A stretch of 64,000 nt of DNA from JASGDC01 sp047608145 (lineage in GTDB: Bacteria > Actinomycetota > Actinomycetes > Actinomycetales > Micrococcaceae). How positions within the stretch are numbered: the first letter of the stretch is position 1; every line of letters begins with the position of its first letter. The notes below the pieces were generated by a model, which was not told the origin of the DNA, did not search any database, and saw only the letters and a program-made list of their open reading frames with translations. The position numbers and the translations under genes were made by a program. Of the stretch, positions 35,814 through 45,117 are shown one piece after another. Location of the stretch: NCBI GenBank assembly GCA_047608145.1, contig JASGDC010000019.1, forward strand, positions 12,634 through 76,633. Reading direction: 5' to 3'.

Positions 35814-36442
35814 TTACCTTTTCAGGCTCTTTTGTTTACTTTTGAGTTTCTTATTCTTGCTAGATTTTCTACCTCGTGAGCCATAGAGCTTACCTGAAAA
35901 ACTAGCCAATAGGCTCATCATGTCCTCTGTAAGCTCTTCCTCGATACTTTTATCTTTCGTATCACGCACAACTACGATTGGCACTCCATGAAACTTGAAA
36001 ACAGTTTCTAGGTAGTTGAAACCGAAACGTGTGAGCCTATCCTTGCAAGTTACAAAGATACGGTTCACTTCTCCGTTCATAGCCATATTCATGAGTTTCA
36101 TTAGTTGCTTACGATTGTCTTTTAAGCCACTAGCAACTTCTTTCAAAACCAAAGGGTTCTGCAAGTCTGAAACATTATCAATAATGAAAGTAGCTTGCCT
36201 GTCTAAATCTCCTTGCTCTCCATTGGCATAGCGTGGGTAATTAAGTTGTAGTCGCCTTTATCTACGATGATGATGTCGTAATCATTGCCTTCATTATCCC
36301 GCCCTATGTAATGCAGTCCTATCTCATCGTACTTATCAATACCATAACCAACGTATTTACGGTTATTAAGCATCACTTCGTCAAGTTGCTGCGTAGCTAT
36401 GCCATGCTTAACCGCTGCATCTGTTAGCCTGTATTTCTTCAT
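35814..36442 (-). pseudogene. tnpA: IS607-family serine recombinase, frameshifted
   Basis: The first 79 codons (36442-36203) start MKKYRLTDAAVKHGIA, resembling the HTH N-terminus of IS607 TnpA. A one-base shift near 36225-36235 changes frame, after which YPRYANGEQGDLDRQATF and DRLTRFGFNYLE match the resolvase catalytic domain. The expected catalytic Ser (YARVS) reads Ala in YPRYA. It ends with a basic tail. Frameshift plus loss of the nucleophile implies inactivity. Confidence 0.72.
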
Positions 36443-36605
36443 AAGGTTATTGCACTACATAAACCTTATGTTTGGCCTGCAAGAACACTTTGAGTCAAAA
36501 GAAATGGAATTAAACCACAATTTAGAATTGCCAAATACTATGCAAGAAGTTAAATACAATAAGTCCTATAAACCTTGTGTGACACTCCTCTTTAAACTTA
36601 ATTTT

Positions 36606-37310
36606 CTACCATTCTTGCTGCCATTGTTGCATTTGCCTAATCTCTTTACTTTGATCTTGCACAATCTGTTTAGTTAAATCTTTAACTTGCTGATGCTTTG
36701 CATTTTGTGCACCAGGTGCAGCCATATCAATAGCACCTTGATGATGCACAATCATTTGGCTTAAAAATTCTTGATCAAAATCAGCACCACTTTTATCTTG
36801 CAAGTCTGTCATCATCGACTGCATATGCCCTGACATATCCGAGCTTTCTTCACTACTGCCACCATGATTAGCGTGAGAATCATGACCATTAGGAGACTCT
36901 GCGCTACTAGATTTATACCCCCACTCTTTTTGCCAACTTTGCATTTGAGTAATTTCATTAGTTTGAGTGGAAATTATATTATTTGCCATATCTTTTATTT
37001 CTTGGTGTTGAGCTTTAGTTAAAGCTAGCTTAGCCATGTCCACAGCACCTTCATGGTGAATAATCATATTTTCAATAAAACTTTTATCATAAGCATCACC
37101 ATGTAAAGCAGCATACGTTTTATACTCGCTACTGTCTTTCTGCACTAATGACTCACTAGAGTTACTGTTTTCTTGATTAACACTGTGGCTTGTAGTGCTT
37201 TCATCAGTGCCACCAAAATGGTTCTCAAGCTGTGGACCAATCGCAAAAGCAGCACCGACTACTAATACCCCAATACTTGCTGTTATTAGAGTTTGTTTCT
37301 TATTTTCCAT
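36606..37310 (-). CDS. Secreted/anchored tandem DUF305 protein
   Basis: 234 aa. N-terminal hydrophobic helix (8-25), then two DUF305 repeats, each with MI-HH-GAVDM/GAIDM (residues about 83-90 and 194-201) and ending MQSWQKEWG and MQQWQQEW. A His/Ser-rich linker (HDSHANHGG) separates them. DUF305 proteins often accompany copper genes and are thought to bind metal through His/Met. Its start overlaps the copper ATPase end by 11 bases. Confidence 0.88.
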   Translation of the reverse strand: MENKKQTLITASIGVLVVGAAFAIGPQLENHFGGTDESTTSHSVNQENSNSSESLVQKDSSEYKTYAALHGDAYDKSFIENMIIHHEGAVDMAKLALTKAQHQEIKDMANNIISTQTNEITQMQSWQKEWGYKSSSAESPNGHDSHANHGGSSEESSDMSGHMQSMMTDLQDKSGADFDQEFLSQMIVHHQGAIDMAAPGAQNAKHQQVKDLTKQIVQDQSKEIRQMQQWQQEW

Positions 37311-39246
37311 AATTCAAATCTTTCGTTGCAGTATGTGAAGTAAGTTTTGTCCGGTTTAGTAACAGTGAACTAATAACTACTGATACTGAACTAAATGCCA
37401 TAGCTAAACCAGCTAGTTCTGGACTAAGCCTTATTCCAAGACCTACAAAAACACCAGCTGCAATTGGAATACCTAAAGTGTTATAGATAAATGCCCAAAA
37501 TAGGTTCAGTTTGATTCGATTAAAAGTCTTCTGGCTTAACTCAAGTGACTGCACCACATCTTGCAAGTTATTCTTAACTAGCACGATTCCACCGGATTCA
37601 ATAGCAATGTCAGTGCCTGATCCCATTGTAATCCCCAAATCAGATGCCACAAGTGCTGGTGCGTCATTGATTCCATCGCCCACGAAAGCAACTTTACCGT
37701 GCTGTTGCAATGACTTTACGTGGTCAGCTTTATCACTAGGTAGGACATCAGCAATTACTTCATCAATACCCACTTTGGCAGCAATGGCTTTGGCTACTCG
37801 TTCATTATCACCAGTAATCATTACTGTGCGCAAACCTCGTTTTTTAAGGTCAGCAATTGCAGTTGCTGAAGTTGATTTAGCTGCATCTTGAATCGCAATT
37901 AAACCAATTGCTTTATCATTAACACCCACAATAACTACTGTTTTTGCTTCATCTTGTAAGCGCTGCATTTCTTGATCAAGCTGCGGACTAAACTCTTTAC
38001 CTTCAATCAATTTACGATTTCCAATAAAGGCTGAAGTGCCATCAACTATTGCTGTTACGCCTTTACCCTCAAGTGCGTTGAAATCAGTGGCTTCACTAAA
38101 GTTAATATTTTGTGTTTTAGCTTTCGTTAAAATTGCAGTAGCTAATGGGTGCTCTGAAGAATTTTCAAGAGCAGCTGCCAAAGCTAACACTTCTTCTTTG
38201 TTACCAATGATATCGGTAACAAGTGGCTTACCCACTGTAATAGTGCCAGTCTTATCGAAAACTACAGTCTGAATATCATTAGCTGCTTCGAGGACTTCCC
38301 CATTTTTAATCAAAATCCCCATTTTCGCACCACGGCCAGTACCAACCATTAACGCAGTAGGAGTAGCAAGACCGAGAGCACATGGACAAGCAATAATTAT
38401 TACTGCTACCGCATAGAGCATTGCATTAACTAAATCAACACCAATAAATACATACCAAACTACGAAAGTTAAGATAGCGATGATAAGTACTGTTGGCACA
38501 AAGATATTGGAGATTTTATCTACAGTCTTCTGAATTGGTGCTTGACTAGTTTGAGCACGTTTCACCATATCAACAATCTGCGCAAGCAAAGTGTCGTTGC
38601 CGACTTTTGTGGCTTTAAACATAAATGTTCCAGTTTTGTTGATAGTGGAGCCAATTACTGGGTCTCCTGCTTTTTTAGTAACTGGCATACTTTCACCGGT
38701 AACCATTGCTTCATCAATATTTGATGAGCCTTCAGTTATTACCCCGTCAACTGCAATTTTTTGCCCAGGTTTAACTCTTAAAGTATCACCAACTACTACT
38801 TCGGCAAGTGGTACTTTAACTAGTTTGCCATCACGAAGAACTTCAGCATCTTTTGCTTGTAATTCAAGTAGTTTTTCAATGGCATTTGAAGCTCTACCTT
38901 TCATAGCTTCTTCAAACACTTGCCCTAGCAAAATGAAAGTGACTACGAATGCTGCCACTTCAAAGAATACTGGCTGATGAACTAACATCGCATAAATACT
39001 GTATAAGTAAGCAGTGCTAGTACCAATTGCAATCAAAGTGTCCATATTGGCATTATGGTTACGAAAAGCCGCCCAAGCAGTGCGCATAAAAGGCCATGCT
39101 GCCACTGCCATAACAGCAGTGGTCAATAGGAACATCGTCCAAGCATGACCTAGCAGTCCGATACCAAATAATGGTCGAGTAATCATCTCAATTAGCATCG
39201 GCAATGAGACGATGAGTGAGAAGATAAACCGATTTTTGACACTCAT
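37300..39246 (-). CDS. copB: Copper-type P1B ATPase without N-terminal metal-binding domain
   Basis: 648 aa. Transport motif ACPCALGLATP (CPC 287-289), phosphorylated Asp331 in DKTGT, TGES, hinge GDGINDAP and HP motif SSEHPLA. Eight predicted membrane helices, no HMA domain or His-rich leader. CopB-type naming is tentative, since CPC pumps may carry Cu(I). The start overlaps the cupredoxin stop as TAATG. Copper export is supported by the operon. Confidence 0.92.
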   Translation of the reverse strand: MSVKNRFIFSLIVSLPMLIEMITRPLFGIGLLGHAWTMFLLTTAVMAVAAWPFMRTAWAAFRNHNANMDTLIAIGTSTAYLYSIYAMLVHQPVFFEVAAFVVTFILLGQVFEEAMKGRASNAIEKLLELQAKDAEVLRDGKLVKVPLAEVVVGDTLRVKPGQKIAVDGVITEGSSNIDEAMVTGESMPVTKKAGDPVIGSTINKTGTFMFKATKVGNDTLLAQIVDMVKRAQTSQAPIQKTVDKISNIFVPTVLIIAILTFVVWYVFIGVDLVNAMLYAVAVIIIACPCALGLATPTALMVGTGRGAKMGILIKNGEVLEAANDIQTVVFDKTGTITVGKPLVTDIIGNKEEVLALAAALENSSEHPLATAILTKAKTQNINFSEATDFNALEGKGVTAIVDGTSAFIGNRKLIEGKEFSPQLDQEMQRLQDEAKTVVIVGVNDKAIGLIAIQDAAKSTSATAIADLKKRGLRTVMITGDNERVAKAIAAKVGIDEVIADVLPSDKADHVKSLQQHGKVAFVGDGINDAPALVASDLGITMGSGTDIAIESGGIVLVKNNLQDVVQSLELSQKTFNRIKLNLFWAFIYNTLGIPIAAGVFVGLGIRLSPELAGLAMAFSSVSVVISSLLLNRTKLTSHTATKDLNYGK

Positions 39247-39617
39247 TATTTAATAACTACCTTTCCATGGAACATATTCATGCCACATGCGTACTGGTAT
39301 TCTCCAGCTTTACTAGTATCAATTTCAATTGCATACTGCTCATTAACTGGCAACTCTTCATTAACCCCAAAGTCAGGGAAAACTACATGTGAAAAACATC
39401 CAGATGGATCTTTACGATTAAAGACAATATTTGCTGGCACACCTTGTTTTAACACAACCGTATTTGGAGTGTAACCACCATTTACTACTACTTCTACCTC
39501 TTGTTTATTATCAGCCATCGCTGCCTCCGTCTCAGTCGTATTATGTTTACCAAAGAACCACCAAACAATTAGTCCGATGAGTACTATTGCACCTAAAATT
39601 ACTAGAAAGTTATCCAT
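39246..39617 (-). CDS. Membrane-anchored cupredoxin
   Basis: 123 aa. One N-terminal helix (about 3-22), then a cupredoxin-like beta domain. Ligand candidates: Cys and His in SGCFSHVVF and YACGMNMFHG at the C-terminus (Cys, Met, Met, His). Extracytosolic copper binding is inferred. The ATG at 39617 overlaps the regulator's stop codon by eight bases. Confidence 0.87.
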   Translation of the reverse strand: MDNFLVILGAIVLIGLIVWWFFGKHNTTETEAAMADNKQEVEVVVNGGYTPNTVVLKQGVPANIVFNRKDPSGCFSHVVFPDFGVNEELPVNEQYAIEIDTSKAGEYQYACGMNMFHGKVVIK

Positions 39618-40113
39618 GAATCTGCCCTGCCTCATCTACATAATTAGTTGGTTGTTCTTCAAATTTCTGCTGGCAACCAGAAGCGCAAAAGTAAAAAGTG
39701 TGGCCAGTATGTTCTGCCGCGCCACCTGCATAAGAAACACTTACCCGCATTCCACACACTGGATCAATAGCCACTGGGAAAATATGCTCTTGATCTTGCA
39801 ACATCTTTTCCATATCAGAAGTTAAGTTATATTGATCTTTTAAGAATGACTTAACAAGGTCACAAGCCTTAGCAATCCTATCGTCTGCAAGATGATAATA
39901 AACAGTAGTGCCTACTCGCCTAGTCTGCACAATCTTTGCTTTGCGCAAAGCGCCTAAGTGCTGGGATACATTGGCTTGTTTAATGCCAAGCATCTCGGTA
40001 ATCTCAGAGACCATTAGTTCACGCTCAAATAACAGCTGAATAATCTCTAGGCGTTTTTGGCTAGCGATTGTCCGGAATACTTCTTCTTGCATTTTGAATA
40101 ATTCTTGAAACAT
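39610..40113 (-). CDS. ArsR-type regulator fused to a YHS metal-binding domain
   Basis: 167 aa. ArsR winged helix (VSEITEMLGIKQANVSQHLGALRKA, residues about 35-60) followed by a YHS domain with DPVCGM and FCASGCQQKF, whose Cys cluster probably senses metal. First gene of the copper operon, so likely its metal-responsive repressor. A dyad at 40142-40157 lies 29 bases upstream. Confidence 0.88.
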   Translation of the reverse strand: MFQELFKMQEEVFRTIASQKRLEIIQLLFERELMVSEITEMLGIKQANVSQHLGALRKAKIVQTRRVGTTVYYHLADDRIAKACDLVKSFLKDQYNLTSDMEKMLQDQEHIFPVAIDPVCGMRVSVSYAGGAAEHTGHTFYFCASGCQQKFEEQPTNYVDEAGQIHG

Positions 40114-40141
40114 ATTGCTAGTTTAGATGAATTTTATTAAA

Positions 40142-40157
40142 TATGCAAATATGCATA
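40142..40157. promoter_or_regulatory. Candidate ArsR-YHS operator
   Basis: TATGCA-AATA-TGCATA, a perfect 6-bp inverted repeat with a 4-base spacer, 29 bases upstream of the copper-operon regulator. Size and position fit an ArsR/SmtB site. Confidence 0.5.
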
Positions 40158-40212
40158 CTATTGAATATAATAGATATTTTGACACTATCCCCTAAAATCA
40201 ATTACTTACAAA

Positions 40213-41484
40213 TTAATTGGACCACAAGAAATCTACCGGGACTTTCCAAATTCTATCCCCCAACCACTGAACTTTATCGCCTGTGTAAAAAACAAAACCG
40301 CGATTAAATTTATCACCAATTTCATCTCGCACCCAGGCAAGATGCTCTTCTGCCCCAGCAGCTGTTGAGTTTAACTTAAACTCAAATCCATAAATCCTCC
40401 CGAGACTATCTTCAAGTATCAGATCAATCTCCCGTTTCTTCCTTGAAGAATCTCTGAAATGATACGCACGATAGGAATCGTCAATCATGGAATCCAATTG
40501 TCGCAGGATTTCGTTAATGACAAATGTTTCAAACAAATGCCCCGAATACGTTCTACCCACTTCATCATTAAGCATTTTCCCCTTAGATATCCCAGAAATT
40601 GTAGCCGCTAACCCACTGTCATTAAAGATTACCTTTGGCTTTTTAACTACTCTTTTTAGCTCATTAGAAAACCAAGCTTGCAGAGTTTTAACGAGAAATA
40701 AATTTTCGAAAACTTCCAGATACTCAAGTGCCAGCATATTATCGAAGCCCATTCTCTGCGCAAAATTACTCTGAATAAACTCTTGCCCAGTAGATAAAGC
40801 CAAAATATTAATTGCTTTATCCAATTGCTTTTTGGACTTATAGGAAGAGAAACTTTCTTGATCCTTAGCCATTAAGCTCTCAACATAATTTCGTAACTGC
40901 CGTTTACTTTTAGCTTTATCTTTTGAGAGCACTACTTGTGGATAGCCACCGAGAATCGCGAGATCAAGATATTCTTCTTTACTTAAACTGCCAACATATT
41001 TCATCAGATCTAAAAGATGTTTATCCTCAGAGGATAATAAATATTCTAGCTTGCCAGATACATTATGTAACTCTGCTTGTGAAAAAGGTGCAAGTGAAAA
41101 ATGAGTGATTCTTCCTGCCAAGGAGTCTGGGGTTTTAGAGGAAGTTAAGGTGTACGTACTGCCTGTTAATAACAGTTGCCCAGGTTTAGTATCATCATCC
41201 ACCTTCATCTTCATTGCCTTCCACAACTCTGGAACTAATTGCACCTCATCAATAACAAGCAGATTAGAACCAATTTGGTTTACATATCCCCTAGGATCTT
41301 CCTTTGCTCTCGCAAGCGCTACGTCATCATCGAAAGTAATGTACAGGCCTCCTAGTTGCTGGGAAATTTTCTTAACGAGAGTGGTTTTACCCACTTGTCG
41401 AGCACCTTGAATATAGACAATACGAGAATGCCCTAAGTATTCCACTACTGACTCTTCAATTGCTCTGATAATCTCTTTTTTCAA
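40213..41484 (-). CDS. AAA_14/DUF4143 family ATPase
   Basis: 423 aa. Walker A GARQVGKTT (residues 27-35), Walker B LLVIDEVQ, sensor LLTGST. The C-terminal DUF4143 portion has a restriction-endonuclease-like pattern (KKREIDLILED, GFEFK). Such ATPases are common in mobile and host-associated genomes; the biological role is unknown. A winged-helix linker is expected between the domains. Its start is 14 bases from a four-unit 23-bp repeat array, a plausible binding site. Confidence 0.88.
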   Translation of the reverse strand: MKKEIIRAIEESVVEYLGHSRIVYIQGARQVGKTTLVKKISQQLGGLYITFDDDVALARAKEDPRGYVNQIGSNLLVIDEVQLVPELWKAMKMKVDDDTKPGQLLLTGSTYTLTSSKTPDSLAGRITHFSLAPFSQAELHNVSGKLEYLLSSEDKHLLDLMKYVGSLSKEEYLDLAILGGYPQVVLSKDKAKSKRQLRNYVESLMAKDQESFSSYKSKKQLDKAINILALSTGQEFIQSNFAQRMGFDNMLALEYLEVFENLFLVKTLQAWFSNELKRVVKKPKVIFNDSGLAATISGISKGKMLNDEVGRTYSGHLFETFVINEILRQLDSMIDDSYRAYHFRDSSRKKREIDLILEDSLGRIYGFEFKLNSTAAGAEEHLAWVRDEIGDKFNRGFVFYTGDKVQWLGDRIWKVPVDFLWSN

Positions 41485-42287
41485 AAGGAAACAGCCCCGC
41501 TCTCTAATTTAAGCATACCGTGCTATCTAATTTATGCTCTATTAGCTCTCTAATTTTAGCACACATTACAGTCTAATTCTGCACCGCACTACACTTAACA
41601 AATCTAGATGAAAAAATTAAAATCTATCAGCAACAAATCGATGAATTAGACAATTCATCGGATTACAGACAATGACTTGGAAGCAGAGACTAAAGACCTG
41701 CTTTGCCACCACAGATAATTAATCAAGACACTCAACCCCGTTTGGGTTTATACAAGTTACATACTCAAACCCTAAATAAACTAAGCCGCTCCTAAAACAT
41801 CGGCGCAAATTTTTTGATTTCCACTTCACTTATACCGTTTTATTTTACAACAGTTTTCCATTTACGAACTGATTTGAATACTTATTACTTTATATTTAAG
41901 TAATCTTCTTGTAAAACATAGAAAATAGGGAGCGTTTTCTTCCAGAGCTTGCAGCTCTTGTTTCGACGAAGCAACTCTAGAAATGGTGGCTACTCGCTTT
42001 GTTTTGTGTGCTAAGTTAGGATTTATATCAAATACTGAACTAAGTTCCCAAGCAATATTCCTTAAAAGTCATCTTATTTACCATTAACTCATTTTATGGT
42101 CAGTAACGCAACCATTATTACTTATCATGATAATCGTTATTTTGAACTCCAAAGGGCAAGAACAGGCTTCAATAATGCACAATAAGGTAGCACTGAGATC
42201 TACAAACAAGACTAGTTTTTCAATGATGACTATTCGAAAGATAACATCAAATCAATGCAGCAAAATTAACCTAAAATATTTAGGCGT
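41485..42287. other. Intergenic region between ATPase and msrA
   Basis: 803 bases. It holds the 23-bp repeat array (41499-41590), a 9-bp hairpin CGATGAATT/AATTCATCG (41639-41660), and a short open stretch around 41597-41676 reading LDEKIKIYQQQIDELDN before stops, which looks like a coding remnant of unknown origin. Nothing else was recognised. Confidence 0.5.
41499..41590. repeat. Four tandem 23-bp repeats upstream of the AAA ATPase gene
   Basis: Units start at 41499, 41522, 41545 and 41568, each exactly 23 bases. Core GCTCTCTAATTTAAGCA in unit 1, GCTATCTAATTTATGCT in 2, GCTCTCTAATTTTAGCA in 3, and a degenerate ACAGTCTAATTCTGCAC in 4. TCTAATT is invariant. The array begins 14 bases upstream of the ATPase start codon. 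Confidence 0.85.
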
Positions 42288-42821
42288 TTAAGAATCTTTC
42301 AAAAGTGGCAGGAATTTCTGTTTCATCTTATTAACTTTAGGGTTAATTACTAGTTGGCAATACGCCTGCTCAGGGTGAGTAATAAAGTAATCCTGATGCT
42401 CATCTTCAGCAATCCAAAATGTCTCTAACGGCTGAACTTCAGTAGTTAAAGGAACATCCCATAACTTTTTAGCAACATTATCAATACTCTTATTTACTAC
42501 TTCAAGCTGGTTTTCATCCTGATATAAAACAATTGAACGATATTGTGAGCCAACATCGTTACCTTGACGATTCAAGGTAGTTGGATCATGCATAGTCCAA
42601 AAGATTTCAAGAATAGTGTCCAAACTGATTACTTCTGAATCATAAGCGACTTTCACTACTTCAGCATGGGTACTATTGCCCTCAGTTAATGAATAGTAAG
42701 TGGGATTCCTTCTTATGCCACCTGCATAGCCACAAGTAACATCGGTAACACCTTTTAGGTTGCTAAATAGTGGATCTAAACACCAAAAACAACCGCCGCC
42801 AAGTACAATTGATTCGCTCAT
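42288..42821 (-). CDS. msrA: Peptide-methionine (S)-S-oxide reductase
   Basis: 177 aa. Repairs oxidised methionine. Catalytic Cys11 in GGGCFWC; other family motifs VTDVTCGYAGG, PTYYSLTEGNSTHAEVV, FWTMHDPTT and DVGSQYRSIV. The ATG at 42821 is chosen from family alignment; upstream ATGs add unrelated residues. No clear ribosome binding site. Transcribed alone. The 430 bases upstream (42822-43251) are A/C-rich on the plus strand and hold nothing recognised. Confidence 0.94.
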   Translation of the reverse strand: MSESIVLGGGCFWCLDPLFSNLKGVTDVTCGYAGGIRRNPTYYSLTEGNSTHAEVVKVAYDSEVISLDTILEIFWTMHDPTTLNRQGNDVGSQYRSIVLYQDENQLEVVNKSIDNVAKKLWDVPLTTEVQPLETFWIAEDEHQDYFITHPEQAYCQLVINPKVNKMKQKFLPLLKDS

Positions 42822-43251
42822 AGTTCTAATACTAGCTAGCTGCATAGAACTACACAAGGAAAATTATCCTAATACCAAGAAATACTATGATTTAAAACGA
42901 GCAACAACTACAAAAAATCAGTTAAACAACTGTGAACAAAAGCCAGTGCGATTCATACAGAAGTAAATAACTTTACAATCTCATAACAGCCCACACACCC
43001 TACAAAAGTTAGGACATGTGGAAAACTATAATCTTCTTACCTGCACAAACTCTTAAAGCACATTAAAATCCAATATTAAATTACCAAAAACTCAACAAAC
43101 AACCTAGAAAGAATAGCCAGAATAACTAAGCTCTCCACCTTAGATAGCTCATCATAATTGTTTGAGTTTAGCTGGAAATATCTATTCCGAAAAATAACAG
43201 TTTACTTATCCCATAAACTTTTAGATTTAAAAGTACTTTAAAAAGTAAATG

Positions 43252-44886
43252 TTAAGCATGGACTGAAGCTAAAGCATTAGTAGCTTCACTGGAAATTCCT
43301 AGCCACTTTACACCGGTAGAAACCTGCATTGGAACTTTCCTGTCCACATTATCTCCTTGCCCGAGTTGGCCATAATCATTACGGCCCCACGAATAAAGAA
43401 CGCCCTCAGAACTACTAGTGGAATAACGTACCGCACCAGAATGTCCATCTCCAGCTTCAACGCCACCCCAATAATTATTTGTACCAACCTGAACCATATG
43501 AAGCCGCTCAGTAGTATCACCAGTATCTAACTGACCATACTGATTATTACCCCATGCATATAAACGCCCATCATTACGCAGAGCCAAGCAATGAATAACA
43601 CCCATAGAAATAGCTAGCCAACTACCACCGCCATTATAAACTTCTGTAGGTGTATGTTTTTCAAGCTTATCGCCGGTGCCTAGCTGTCCAGAGCTATTAT
43701 CACCGAACCCGTATAACTTACCACCACTATCACTGCAGTAAACCATTGTAGAGTTTCCTTCTGCGCCAAGTATACTAATAGATGTTGAGATACTTGTAAC
43801 ATGAGTCGGTGCAACTCGTTTAGACGTATCCCCAAGGCCTAGTTGTCCATAATAATTATCACCAAATGTCCAAAGCTCATTTTTTCCAGCTGTATCTTTA
43901 GCTAACATAGCTGTGTGGAATGCTCCTGCTTTACCCATAAACCAATTACTTGCAGTGCCAACTTTGGTTGGTACATAACGATTCACAGTATCACCAAGTC
44001 CTAACTGACCGCTAGCATTGCGCCCCCATGCGTACAGTTCACCTGCAGTGTTAATAGCAAGACTATGATAATTACCAGCAATAACAATACTCCAATTAGA
44101 CGCATTGCCAACCTTAACAGGAGTATTATGCTGCTGAGTGTCACTAGGGCCTTGCCCAAGCTGCCCATAAGTACCGGAACCCCAAGCATATAACTCACCA
44201 GTACTACTAACCGCAAGAGAATGTACCGGACCAATATTAATGTATTTCCAGTTAATACCTGGGGCAATACGAGTTAACACATTTCGGTTTTTAGTATCAC
44301 CAACACCAAGTTGCCCAACTTCATTACGACCAGCCATATGCAAATTAGCATGTTTGAACTCTGGATCATTAGGAGCTTCAACAACTTGATTTTCATACAA
44401 AACGGCATGTAAAGAAAATTCTCCACCGTTAACCCATTCTGTATCATTTTTAACTCGAATAGGGTTTTCTGTATTCGCTGTACCGCAGTAAATAACTCCG
44501 TTGGCAAAAGCAGGAGTAACCACAGTAATTTCTGTACCAGTACCACGGTCAAAATACGCATCCCCACTAATAGTAATCAAAGCATGCATACCGTTTGGAA
44601 TTGTGTTATTGTTTTCATCAAAACCAAACAGCGCAATAATATCTTCTGCATTACTAGAAACTACCTTATTAGTATTAAACTCATTACCTGAACCAACAGC
44701 AGGAGGCAACGACCCCCATTCAAGGTGATAATTAATATCCTCACTAGCAGCCATAGCAGGAACACTCACCGCAGTAGCAACAACAGGAACACCCCAAACC
44801 ATACCCTTACTAACAGAACGACGAGTAACACCCTTATTAAGATCACTAGTCTCATTTAACTGGTTCTTTAAATCTTTACTAAACAT
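43252..44886 (-). CDS. Tat-exported RCC1-repeat protein
   Basis: 544 aa. Twin-arginine signal TRRSVSKG at residues 21-28, a hydrophobic stretch and a likely cleavage after PAMA. Residues about 50-175 are of unknown fold. Seven RCC1-type repeats follow, each with W/F-G-x-N-x-x-GQLG-x-GD (for example WGRNASGQLGLGD), enough for a seven-bladed propeller. No sortase motif or membrane anchor at the C-terminus. Likely secreted and interactive; partner unknown. A G10 tract lies in its promoter region. Confidence 0.88.
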   Translation of the reverse strand: MFSKDLKNQLNETSDLNKGVTRRSVSKGMVWGVPVVATAVSVPAMAASEDINYHLEWGSLPPAVGSGNEFNTNKVVSSNAEDIIALFGFDENNNTIPNGMHALITISGDAYFDRGTGTEITVVTPAFANGVIYCGTANTENPIRVKNDTEWVNGGEFSLHAVLYENQVVEAPNDPEFKHANLHMAGRNEVGQLGVGDTKNRNVLTRIAPGINWKYINIGPVHSLAVSSTGELYAWGSGTYGQLGQGPSDTQQHNTPVKVGNASNWSIVIAGNYHSLAINTAGELYAWGRNASGQLGLGDTVNRYVPTKVGTASNWFMGKAGAFHTAMLAKDTAGKNELWTFGDNYYGQLGLGDTSKRVAPTHVTSISTSISILGAEGNSTMVYCSDSGGKLYGFGDNSSGQLGTGDKLEKHTPTEVYNGGGSWLAISMGVIHCLALRNDGRLYAWGNNQYGQLDTGDTTERLHMVQVGTNNYWGGVEAGDGHSGAVRYSTSSSEGVLYSWGRNDYGQLGQGDNVDRKVPMQVSTGVKWLGISSEATNALASVHA

Positions 44887-44941
44887 GAAAAACTATCCCC
44901 TAAATAGACGACAAAACATAAACAATAGTTTCAATGTTTCA

Positions 44942-44971
44942 ACCGTACCCCCCCCCCATGCGAGAAGTCAA
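44942..44971 (-). promoter_or_regulatory. Candidate phase-variable promoter with G10 spacer
   Basis: On the minus strand: TTGACT (44971-44966), an 18-base spacer made of TCTCGCAT plus ten G (44957-44948), then TACGGT (44947-44942), 55 bases upstream of the RCC1 start codon. The -35 box is good and the -10 poor. Loss of one G would give 17-base spacing. An alternative downstream promoter (TTGAAA with TATGTT, 16 bases) would put the G-run upstream of its -35. Confidence 0.5.
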
Positions 44972-45022
44972 GTAAACAACCCTCATAAACCCAAGAAATT
45001 AAATGAAAATTTGACATAAAAA

Positions 45023-45052
45023 TAGGTCTACACAAAAACTTGTGTAGACCTA
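45023..45052 (-). terminator. Rho-independent terminator
   Basis: TAGGTCTACACAA and its complement form a perfect 13-bp stem with an AAAC loop, followed on the minus strand by five T. It closes the leftward unit that contains the 37-codon membrane protein and the YCII gene. Confidence 0.9.
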
Positions 45053-45117
45053 AAAGTATTTACCTACGCAACAGCAGTTATAACATTTGAATACGCAGGG
45101 CTAAAGACTAGTATTTG

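Larger units (their letters stand above)
33885..36470 (-). mobile_element. Decayed IS607-type element (serine recombinase + TnpB-like)
   Basis: Reading leftward: a frameshifted serine recombinase (36442-35814), a 72-codon open frame (35775-35557), a split TnpB-like gene (35552-34132) and about 250 bases of conserved-looking 3' sequence. Recombinase plus TnpB is the IS607 layout. IS607 elements lack terminal inverted repeats, so the ends are approximate. A 9-bp dyad (36440-36448 and 36462-36470) overlaps the recombinase start. Both main genes carry lesions, so the element is probably immobile. Confidence 0.75.

Noticed and set aside
36399..36677. 92-codon plus-strand frame across the IS607 left end
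   Set aside because: Its beginning is antisense to the recombinase and its end to the DUF305 gene; no family signal.
41499..41590. CRISPR array
   Set aside because: The 23-bp units are contiguous with no spacers and there are no cas genes.
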